Positions 55,124 through 61,965 of a stretch of 64,000 bases of DNA are shown piece after piece. The DNA comes from Sphingobacterium gobiense (GTDB lineage: Bacteria > Bacteroidota > Bacteroidia > Sphingobacteriales > Sphingobacteriaceae). Made by a program: the position numbers and the translations under genes. Each line of letters begins with the position of its first letter. Within the stretch, counting starts at the first letter, position 1. The DNA is taken from NCBI RefSeq assembly GCF_002980575.1, contig NZ_PVBS01000001.1:1-64000 (forward strand), in the 5' to 3' direction. The notes under the pieces were generated by a model. The model was not told where the DNA came from and ran no database searches. It saw nothing but the letters and a program-made list of their open reading frames with translations.

Positions 55124-56617
55124 ATGGATATTAATGCACTAAACACCAAGCTCGTGTCAGAGTTACGCGAGATTGCAAAAGTATTGGGCATCAGTGATGC
55201 TGATAAATTGCGTAAACAGGAATTGATTGATCGTATTACTGTTATAGCGAAGCAATCTGCCGAAGATGATGATCAAGAAGGAAAATCGGTCGAGGTCCCA
55301 GCCGCGGAAAGGGCGAGAAAACGAGTCAGGACATTAAAAACAGAGCCTGTGGCGATAACTAAGCGGACATCTCCAGCTGATTCGGCAAAAGCGGATGAGG
55401 TTTCGTCAACGGAACCGAAGTCTGAAACCAACGGAACAAGCGAACAAGAATCAGCTACCACCTCTAAGGTAGAAAGTTCTTCTCCGGTACTGCCAACAGA
55501 TTTTGATAATGTGATCGTTAATGAAGGCGTATTGGAAATTATGCCGGACGGCTACGGTTTTCTGCGCTCATCAGATTACAACTACTTGACATCTCCGGAT
55601 GATATCTATGTTTCCCAATCTCAGATTAAGTTATTTGGGTTGAAAACTGGTGATAATGTACGTGGCTCTATCCGTCCACCCAAAGAAGGGGAGAAATATT
55701 TTCCGTTGGTTCGAGTAGAATCGATCAATGGTCAAAACCCAGCAGAGATTCGGGATCGGGTACCGTTTGATTATCTGACACCATTGTTTCCAGATGAGAA
55801 ACTTAACCTTGACTTGGGAGCAGGCAACCATTCAACTCGCATTATGGATCTCTTTACCCCTATTGGTAAAGGTCAGCGTGGATTGATCGTCGCTCAACCT
55901 AAAACAGGTAAGACAAATCTATTAAAGGAAGTCGCGAATGCGATTGCCAAAAATCACCCTGAAGTTTATTTGATTATCTTGTTGATTGACGAGCGTCCGG
56001 AAGAGGTAACTGATATGGCGAGAAGTGTACGCGCTGAAGTGATTTCATCGACCTTCGATGAGCCTGCGGATCGTCACGTTAAGATTGCCAATATTGTGTT
56101 GGAGAAAGCGAAACGAATGGTAGAATGTGGACATGACGTGGTTATTCTATTAGACTCCATTACGCGTTTGGCTCGTGCTTATAACACCGTCGCTCCTGCC
56201 TCAGGGAAAATCCTATCGGGTGGGGTAGATGCCAATGCTTTACACAGACCAAAACGTTTCTTTGGAGCGGCACGTAACATCGAGAAAGGTGGCTCACTGA
56301 CAATCTTGGCAACGGCATTAACAGATACTGGTTCAAAAATGGACGATGTGATTTTCGAAGAATTTAAAGGTACAGGTAACATGGAGCTTCAGCTTGACCG
56401 TAAATTGGCTAATAAACGGATTTTCCCAGCGATCGATTTGACAGCTTCTAGTACGCGCCGTGATGATCTACTTGTAGATCGCGATACATTGCAACGTATG
56501 TGGGTGCTACGTAACCATTTAGCAGATATGAATTCTACGGAATCAATGGAATTCCTGTTGACACAAATGCGAGGAACGAAATCAAATGAGGAATTTTTAA
56601 TTAGTATGAATAGCTAA
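55124..56617 (+). CDS. rho: transcription termination factor Rho
   Basis: A 497-residue RNA-dependent ATPase/helicase that ends transcription. The Rho N-terminal domain covers about 1-45 ([26 protein letters not shown]). A charged Ser/Thr/Glu-rich insertion covers about 50-125, the cold-shock-like RNA-binding domain about 130-200 ([21 protein letters not shown]), and the ATPase domain the rest, with P259-K-T-G-K-T264 as Walker A and [16 protein letters not shown] as Walker B and Q-loop region. The insertion makes it longer than the 419-residue E. coli protein. A terminator follows the stop. Confidence 0.97.
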   Translation: MDINALNTKLVSELREIAKVLGISDADKLRKQELIDRITVIAKQSAEDDDQEGKSVEVPAAERARKRVRTLKTEPVAITKRTSPADSAKADEVSSTEPKSETNGTSEQESATTSKVESSSPVLPTDFDNVIVNEGVLEIMPDGYGFLRSSDYNYLTSPDDIYVSQSQIKLFGLKTGDNVRGSIRPPKEGEKYFPLVRVESINGQNPAEIRDRVPFDYLTPLFPDEKLNLDLGAGNHSTRIMDLFTPIGKGQRGLIVAQPKTGKTNLLKEVANAIAKNHPEVYLIILLIDERPEEVTDMARSVRAEVISSTFDEPADRHVKIANIVLEKAKRMVECGHDVVILLDSITRLARAYNTVAPASGKILSGGVDANALHRPKRFFGAARNIEKGGSLTILATALTDTGSKMDDVIFEEFKGTGNMELQLDRKLANKRIFPAIDLTASSTRRDDLLVDRDTLQRMWVLRNHLADMNSTESMEFLLTQMRGTKSNEEFLISMNS

Positions 56618-56640
56618 TTCCTTTGATATTTTCTATTTTT

Positions 56641-56679
56641 AAGCCATCCTTTGCCTTCAAGGGATGGCTTATATTTTTT
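56641..56679 (+). terminator. rho-independent terminator after rho
   Basis: A 12-bp stem, with one G-T pair, of AAGCCATCCTTT and its complement (56641-56652 with 56659-56670) is followed by ATATTTTTTG. It lies between rho and pss, which rules out upstream start codons for pss. Confidence 0.84.
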
Positions 56680-56688
56680 GTAATTCTA

Positions 56689-57381
56689 ATGAAAAAACAC
56701 ATACCTAATACGTTAACTTGTCTCAACCTTTTCAGTGGTTGTATAGGTATTCTATTTGTATTAAAGGGAGAATTTCTGTTCGCATTCTACTGTGTAGTTG
56801 CTTCGGGAATATTTGATTTTTTTGATGGAATGGTGGCTCGACTGCTTGGTGTTAAATCAACGATCGGGAAAGAATTGGATTCTTTGGCCGATGTAATAAG
56901 CTTTGGTTTTTTGCCGGGGGCGGTATTGTATAAATTATTAACGGTAGCTACAGATCATGTTTACTTGCCTTATTTGGGATTTGTAGTCACTGCATTTTCT
57001 GCATTGCGATTAGCAAAGTTTAATGTAGATGAACGACAAGCAACTGAATTTATAGGACTTAATACCCCCATGAATACTTTCTTTATTATGTCCTTACCTT
57101 TTATTGCTGAGGTGCATCCGGCTTGGATATATCAGCCGTGGGTATTGCTTGTTATCGTGGCAATTGTCAGTTTCCTACTGATATCCGAAATCCGTTTATT
57201 TAGTATGAAGTTGTCCTCACTGATGTGGAGTGAAAATAAGTTTAGATATATTTTCCTGTTTATCAGTATCGTTCTTCTATTCGCGCTCCAATTTTTGGCT
57301 TTGCCACTTATTTTGCTTTCCTATTTTATTTTCTCGCAATTGCATTTTAAGGTACAAAGACAGCAAGATAAATACAGGTGA
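56689..57381 (+). CDS. pssA: CDP-diacylglycerol-serine O-phosphatidyltransferase
   Basis: A 230-residue integral membrane enzyme making phosphatidylserine from CDP-diacylglycerol and serine. The CDP-alcohol phosphatidyltransferase motif is complete: FDFFDGMVARLLG then D-x3-D in ELDSLADVISFG, at about 45-80. About six helices follow. The N-terminal MKKHIPNTLTCLNLFSGC is the standard start, so the ATG at 56689 is chosen; an in-frame upstream ATG lies inside the rho terminator. Confidence 0.93.
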   Translation: MKKHIPNTLTCLNLFSGCIGILFVLKGEFLFAFYCVVASGIFDFFDGMVARLLGVKSTIGKELDSLADVISFGFLPGAVLYKLLTVATDHVYLPYLGFVVTAFSALRLAKFNVDERQATEFIGLNTPMNTFFIMSLPFIAEVHPAWIYQPWVLLVIVAIVSFLLISEIRLFSMKLSSLMWSENKFRYIFLFISIVLLFALQFLALPLILLSYFIFSQLHFKVQRQQDKYR

Positions 57382-57398
57382 TGTTTTGCTGTGGATGG

Positions 57399-57749
57399 TT
57401 ATAGCCTATTCCGGTAGTCGACGATTTCCTGTAGTAGCGTTGATATCTCCTTATCGATATCGGAGAACAAAACATGGATATATGAATTCTCAGCGCCACT
57501 TTTTCCGGCATTCTCCAGCTGTTGTAGTTTTTCTCGCAAGGTTTGAGCCCCAATATATTCCATTGTCGGTTTTATATGATGCGCTTTGTTTGCTATTTCA
57601 ACGGGTAGCGCCGATGTAACAGCTTCCTTTAACGCTTGTAAATCAATCGGTATCTGTTCTTGGTACAGATCAAGAAATTGTTTGATCAACGCTTCGTCGT
57701 TCATTAGATTTTCTTGGATAAGCGAAGGACTAATCAGTTTGTATCGCAT
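57399..57749 (-). CDS. HPt phosphotransfer domain protein
   Basis: A 116-residue stand-alone histidine-phosphotransfer protein. The four-helix bundle carries the phospho-acceptor H57 in AHHIKPTMEYIG, the equivalent of the usual AHxLKG motif. FLDLYQEQIPIDLQALKEA is the preceding helix. It would shuttle phosphate between a hybrid sensor kinase and a response regulator, neither of which is in the window. It overlaps the 3' end of folK by 20 bp and is probably co-transcribed with it. Confidence 0.84.
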   Translation of the reverse strand: MRYKLISPSLIQENLMNDEALIKQFLDLYQEQIPIDLQALKEAVTSALPVEIANKAHHIKPTMEYIGAQTLREKLQQLENAGKSGAENSYIHVLFSDIDKEISTLLQEIVDYRNRL

Positions 57750-58245
57750 TGTCGTCGTTTGGATTATAAGGATGTACAGTTAAGTTATCTTCACATTTTG
57801 CTAACAAGTCATTTGTTGTTATCCCTAATTTTGGATGCTTAAAAAAGGGAGCAACTTCCGCAAGCGGAACTAACACAAATCGTCGATCAGGCATATATGG
57901 ATGGGGAACAATTAAACGTTCGTGTTGAATGCAGTCGTGGTTAAAATACAAAATGTCAATGTCGATTACCCTGGCTCCCCATTTCGATATGCGTACGCGG
58001 CCTAGATCATTTTCGATGGTTTGCACCTTGTCCAGGATATCCAAGGGCGAAAGTGAAGTCGACACTAATGCCACTTGATTAAGAAATTTAGGTTGATCTG
58101 TTACCCCCCATGCTTCCGATTCGTATAGCGACGAACAAGCCGCTATCTTTCCTACCTCGCTTTCAATCTTTTCAAGAGCCCTTGCTAATTGCGTGGCGGG
58201 GTTGCCCAAATTTGCACCTAATAACAAAAACACTTTATTCATCAT
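57730..58245 (-). CDS. folK: 2-amino-4-hydroxy-6-hydroxymethyldihydropteridine diphosphokinase
   Basis: A 171-residue pyrophosphokinase of folate synthesis, transferring pyrophosphate from ATP to 6-hydroxymethyl-dihydropterin. FLLLGANLGNP at the start, SSLYESEAWGVTDQPKFLNQV, and RISKWGARVIDIDILYFN followed by IVPHPYMPDRRFVLVPLAEVAP are the diagnostic blocks. Two adjacent ATG codons are possible starts. The downstream HPt gene overlaps its end. It is divergent from sppA, with a short palindrome between them. Confidence 0.95.
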   Translation of the reverse strand: MMNKVFLLLGANLGNPATQLARALEKIESEVGKIAACSSLYESEAWGVTDQPKFLNQVALVSTSLSPLDILDKVQTIENDLGRVRISKWGARVIDIDILYFNHDCIQHERLIVPHPYMPDRRFVLVPLAEVAPFFKHPKLGITTNDLLAKCEDNLTVHPYNPNDDNAIQTD

Positions 58246-58292
58246 CTAAAGATAAAGCTAATCTATTTAAATTTCGAATTCTTCAAAATAAA

Positions 58293-58307
58293 CCTCTAAA
58301 TTAGAGG
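58293..58307. promoter_or_regulatory. 15-bp perfect palindrome before sppA
   Basis: CCTCTAA-A-TTAGAGG has perfect 7-bp arms around a single centre base. It lies 20 bp before the sppA start and 48 bp from the divergent folK start. It could be an operator or a leader hairpin. Confidence 0.35.
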
Positions 58308-58326
58308 CATAAAACAAAGAATAATT

Positions 58327-60093
58327 ATGAAGTCTTTTTTTAAATACGTTTTAGCGACTATCACAGGAACGATCATCGTTTTTGCTATTTTATTTATTGT
58401 GATGATTGGATTTATCACAGCTACGGTCAGTAATATGGGATCGAAAGAGGAGGTCTATGTTCCCTCAAGCGCGGTACTCTACGTTTCGTTAGATTACGAT
58501 ATTCCTGAACGTACATCATCGAATCCCTGGGAGAGCATGAGCCTGCCCGGATATGGCGAGATGAAATCGCTCGGATTAAACGATATTATTTCCCGTATCG
58601 CGGCAGCAAAAGAAGATGATCGTATAAAAGGGATATATCTCAATCCTAGATATGTTAATACCGGTATGGCGAGTTTGAAAGAAATTCGGGATGCGTTAGT
58701 TGATTTTAAATCCTCTGGTAAGTTTATTGTGGCGCATAGTGATGTCTATACACAAAAAGCATATTATATAGCATCGGTAGCCGACGAAATTTATATGAAT
58801 CCTGAAGGCTCTCTGGAGTTTAAAGGACTTTCTGCCTCGATCATGTTTATGAAAGAAGCGTTGGATAAATTGGGCGTAGAGATGCAGGTTGTCAAAGTGG
58901 GTACCTATAAATCGGCTGTTGAACCTTTTATCTTGAATGAAATGAGCGATGCTAACAGGGAACAGATGACTGCCTATTTGGGGAGCATGTATAGTGCTTT
59001 CCTGGAAAACGTGTCGGAAGGAAGGCAGATTTCGGCCGATACCCTTAAAAATATTGCGGATAACTTTTTAATAAGAAATGCTGATGATGCTGTACAATAT
59101 AAATTTATAGATGGTAAATGTTATAAAGACGAAGTACTCTCCAAGTTAAAAGAGCGGTTGGAAGTAGATGAAAAAAAGGATGTTCCTGCGGTTTCCTTGT
59201 TAGATTATAATAAAGACGGAAAAACGGAAACAAAAGGCGATCGTGTAGCCGTGCTGTATGCGTATGGTGATATTGTTGATGGCGAAGGTATGGAAGGTAA
59301 TATCGGTGGAGATAAACTTTCTCGGGAACTACGGAAATTACGTCGTGACGATCGGGTGAAAGCCGTAGTGTTGCGGGTAAATTCACCAGGTGGTTCTGCG
59401 CTGGCATCCGACATTATTGCCCGTGAGGTAGAGTTAACGAAGAAGGTAAAGCCTATTATGGTATCGATGGGAGACTACGCCGCTTCCGGTGGATATTATA
59501 TTTCTACCATGGCTGATTCTATTTTTGCTGAAAAGGAAACACTTACCGGTTCTATAGGTGTGTTTGGCTTGATTCCTAATCTTCAAGGACTGCTCAATAA
59601 TAAATTGGGGATACGTGTGGATGAGGTCAAAACAGGCAAATTTGCAGATCTGATGACTTCTGTTGACCGCCCGTTGACGGAAGAGGAGAAGGTCATTATA
59701 CAGGGAGAAGTTAACCGTATTTATGATACATTTACGGGCAAAGTGGCTGCAGGTCGAAATATGGAAGTGTCTACTGTGGATAGTCTTGGACAGGGTAGAG
59801 TGTGGACAGGAAGCCAGGCGTTGGAACATAGATTGATAGACGGTATTGGAAACCTTGATCGGGCCATACAAGCTGCGGCTGCAAAAGCAAAATTGAAAGA
59901 TTATAGTATTCGGTATTATCCAACACAGAAAGATCCCTTCGCGGAATTATTTAGTACATCCAAAGAGCGGATAAAGATGTGGATGTTGGACGATGAACTG
60001 GGCGAATACAGAAAGCATATTGATCAGCTTCGTGCTGTATTAAAATCGTCTGGTATACAAGCCCGTATTCCGTATAGGGTTGAAATTAGATAA
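58327..60093 (+). CDS. sppA: signal peptide peptidase SppA, long (67K) type
   Basis: A 588-residue membrane serine protease (S49) that degrades cleaved signal peptides. One N-terminal membrane helix (about 8-35) anchors two tandem S49 domains. The catalytic dyad spans both: K195 in [13 protein letters not shown] in the first domain and S387 in [12 protein letters not shown] in the second. [19 protein letters not shown] is the conserved oxyanion region. The length matches the tetrameric E. coli form. It is divergent from folK and upstream of pgk on the same strand. Confidence 0.95.
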   Translation: MKSFFKYVLATITGTIIVFAILFIVMIGFITATVSNMGSKEEVYVPSSAVLYVSLDYDIPERTSSNPWESMSLPGYGEMKSLGLNDIISRIAAAKEDDRIKGIYLNPRYVNTGMASLKEIRDALVDFKSSGKFIVAHSDVYTQKAYYIASVADEIYMNPEGSLEFKGLSASIMFMKEALDKLGVEMQVVKVGTYKSAVEPFILNEMSDANREQMTAYLGSMYSAFLENVSEGRQISADTLKNIADNFLIRNADDAVQYKFIDGKCYKDEVLSKLKERLEVDEKKDVPAVSLLDYNKDGKTETKGDRVAVLYAYGDIVDGEGMEGNIGGDKLSRELRKLRRDDRVKAVVLRVNSPGGSALASDIIAREVELTKKVKPIMVSMGDYAASGGYYISTMADSIFAEKETLTGSIGVFGLIPNLQGLLNNKLGIRVDEVKTGKFADLMTSVDRPLTEEEKVIIQGEVNRIYDTFTGKVAAGRNMEVSTVDSLGQGRVWTGSQALEHRLIDGIGNLDRAIQAAAAKAKLKDYSIRYYPTQKDPFAELFSTSKERIKMWMLDDELGEYRKHIDQLRAVLKSSGIQARIPYRVEIR

Positions 60094-60170
60094 ACGGAAT
60101 ATTCCTACTTTTTTCTATATTTAGGCCGCGGTTTAACCGGTGGTTATTACACATAAATAAAATGACATAT

Positions 60171-61361
60171 ATGAAGACTATTGATGATTTAAATTTCTCT
60201 GGAAAAAAGGCGTTGGTTCGAGTTGATTTTAACGTGCCTTTGGATGAGAGTTTTAATATAACGGATGATAATCGTATACAAGGTGCGACTCCCACTATCA
60301 AAAAAATTTTAGCAGATGGCGGTGCGGTTATACTAATGTCTCATTTGGGACGACCAAAAGAAGGACCTACTGACAAATATTCGTTGAAACATATTGTCGG
60401 CCATCTCTCAAGAGTATTGGGTGTTGATGTGCAGTTTGCCGGCGACTGTATAGGAGAGGATGCTATGCAAAAAAGTGTAGCGCTAAAAGGTGGAGAAGTG
60501 CTTCTTTTGGAGAACTTGCGTTTTTATAAAGAAGAAGAAAAGGGAGACGTTGCATTTGCGGAAAAGCTGGCGAAATTGGGCGATGTGTACGTAAATGATG
60601 CTTTTGGTACAGCACACCGTGCGCACGCGTCTACAGCTATTGTTGCACAATTCTTTCCAAACAACAAATATGCTGGTTATTTGATGGCAGCGGAGATTAA
60701 TAATGCGGAGAAAGTATTGAACAAGCCGGAACGTCCTTTTACGGCAATTATGGGTGGGGCAAAGGTTTCAGACAAAATCCAGTTGATTGAGGCCCTTTTG
60801 GATAAAGTGGATAATTTGATTATTGGTGGAGGAATGGCCTATACGTTTGTGAAAGCGCGTGGAGGAGAAATTGGAAAATCTTTGGTCGAATTAGATAAAT
60901 TGGATTTGGCCAATGAGTTAGTGAAAAAGGCGGATGAAAAGGGTGTGAATTTGGTACTTCCTACCGATGCACAGATCGCTGATAAATTTGCAAATGACGC
61001 GGATACCTACAACGGTCCGAACGACCGAATTCCTACAGATAGAGAAGGATTGGATATTGGGTCGGAATCTTCTGAGCATTTTGCAGAGGTTATCAGTGCA
61101 TCGAATACGTTGTTGTGGAATGGGCCTATGGGTGTTTTTGAGTTTGATACATTCGCGAAGGGTACGAAGGCGGTTGCAGATGCAGTAGTAAAAGCTACTG
61201 AACGCGGTGCTTTTTCCCTTATTGGTGGTGGTGATTCGGCTGCTGCGGTGTCTAAGTTTGGCATGACTGAGCATGTCAGCTATGTCAGTACAGGTGGCGG
61301 TGCTTTATTAGAATATATGGAGGGTAAGATATTACCGGGCGTGAAAGCTTTAGAAGACTAA
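60171..61361 (+). CDS. pgk: phosphoglycerate kinase
   Basis: A 396-residue glycolytic enzyme converting 1,3-bisphosphoglycerate and ADP to 3-phosphoglycerate and [16 protein letters not shown] near the start, [38 protein letters not shown] and the C-terminal [13 protein letters not shown] are the classic motifs. I chose the ATG at 60171 (MKTIDDLNF), the usual family start, over the one three codons upstream. A hairpin terminator follows, and then the periodic CGTT array. Confidence 0.97.
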   Translation: MKTIDDLNFSGKKALVRVDFNVPLDESFNITDDNRIQGATPTIKKILADGGAVILMSHLGRPKEGPTDKYSLKHIVGHLSRVLGVDVQFAGDCIGEDAMQKSVALKGGEVLLLENLRFYKEEEKGDVAFAEKLAKLGDVYVNDAFGTAHRAHASTAIVAQFFPNNKYAGYLMAAEINNAEKVLNKPERPFTAIMGGAKVSDKIQLIEALLDKVDNLIIGGGMAYTFVKARGGEIGKSLVELDKLDLANELVKKADEKGVNLVLPTDAQIADKFANDADTYNGPNDRIPTDREGLDIGSESSEHFAEVISASNTLLWNGPMGVFEFDTFAKGTKAVADAVVKATERGAFSLIGGGDSAAAVSKFGMTEHVSYVSTGGGALLEYMEGKILPGVKALED

Positions 61362-61388
61362 CAATAACATATATCATAATGAAAATAG

Positions 61389-61413
61389 GGCAGACTTATT
61401 AGTCTGCCTTATT
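61389..61413 (+). terminator. pgk terminator
   Basis: A perfect 8-bp stem GGCAGACT/AGTCTGCC with a TATT loop is followed by TTATTTG. It ends the pgk transcript 63 bp before the periodic array begins. Confidence 0.75.
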
Positions 61414-61425
61414 TGTTAAAGTGGT

Positions 61426-61453
61426 GAAGCGGAATAGCGCTATTTCCTGCTTT
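61426..61453. repeat. imperfect stem-loop at the left edge of the array
   Basis: AAGCGGAATAGC and GCTATTTCCTGCTT pair with two bulged bases around the GC centre. It is 22 bp from the first CGTT core. It could be a second terminator for pgk or a boundary element of the array. Confidence 0.45.
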
Positions 61454-61475
61454 ATTTACAGTTACACGGAAAAAA

Positions 61476-61790
61476 CGTTAGATCATTCCATAATATCGTT
61501 TAGTTATATTAAAAAGCCGTTATACTGGAAAATAACATCGTTTATTCATAATAAAAAATCGTTAGTACTTATTATCATACCGTTTTAATATCATAAATAA
61601 ACGTTAGACTATATAATGCCAACGTTATATTGTAATAATAAACCGTTATATTATATTATATCATCGTTTTGTTATTTTTATAAATCGTTATATTAAATTA
61701 CAATGACGTTTAATTGTAATGATAAGACGTTTATTCATTTTATAATAACGTTATATTATAGTATAGTAACGTTAAGTTATGATGACAGCA
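61476..61790. repeat. 15-unit periodic array with CGTT every 21 bp
   Basis: CGTT begins at 61476, 61497, 61518, 61539, 61560, 61581, 61602, 61623, 61644, 61665, 61686, 61707, 61728, 61749 and 61770: fifteen units with no change in spacing. The 17 bp after each core are AT-rich and differ between units. Weaker preferences exist: position 5 is always A or T, position 9 always a pyrimidine, position 11 is T in 13 of 15, and positions 14 and 15 are T and A in 12 of 15 each. No CG dinucleotide occurs outside the cores. Stops in all frames rule out coding. The array lies between convergent genes, so promoter function is unlikely. I do not recognise the element. Confidence 0.95.
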
Positions 61791-61965
61791 CCCGACGATA
61801 CCATCCGTTGCGGCACTCGTCCTAATAACGACTTTTCCTCGTTTGCATGTTTTCGTTCGAGAATAAATAAAAACGCTATGCAGCGGGTTCGGACAGTGTT
61901 TGATTGATTACCTCCCGTTTTATCGCCATTGTTTTGGCAAAGATACCGTCCCGTTAATTTGATTT
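61791..61965. other. non-coding flank right of the array
   Basis: 175 bp with normal base composition, in clear contrast to the array. It contains scattered, out-of-phase CGTT (61806, 61840) and one in-phase CGTT at 61854 that is isolated from the array by three missing positions. I see no gene, and no strong hairpin for the minus-strand gene ending at 61966. Confidence 0.5.

Noticed and set aside
56623..56688. 22-codon N-terminal extension of pssA
   Set aside because: It overlaps the terminator of rho at 56641-56679; the ATG at 56689 gives the family-typical start.
61476..61790. CRISPR array interpretation of the 21-bp periodic region
   Set aside because: Only four bases are constant per unit, far below any CRISPR repeat. 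Spacers would be 17 bp, and no cas gene is in the window.
61476..61790. Protein-coding heptad repeat (21 bp is 7 codons)
   Set aside because: Stop codons occur in all three plus-strand frames (for example TAG at 61479-61481). The longest open stretch is about 36 codons, and the codons next to the core change between units.
61854..61857. A sixteenth CGTT in phase with the array (84 bp after the last core)
   Set aside because: Positions 61791, 61812 and 61833 lack the core and the region is no longer AT-rich, so a chance match is more likely.
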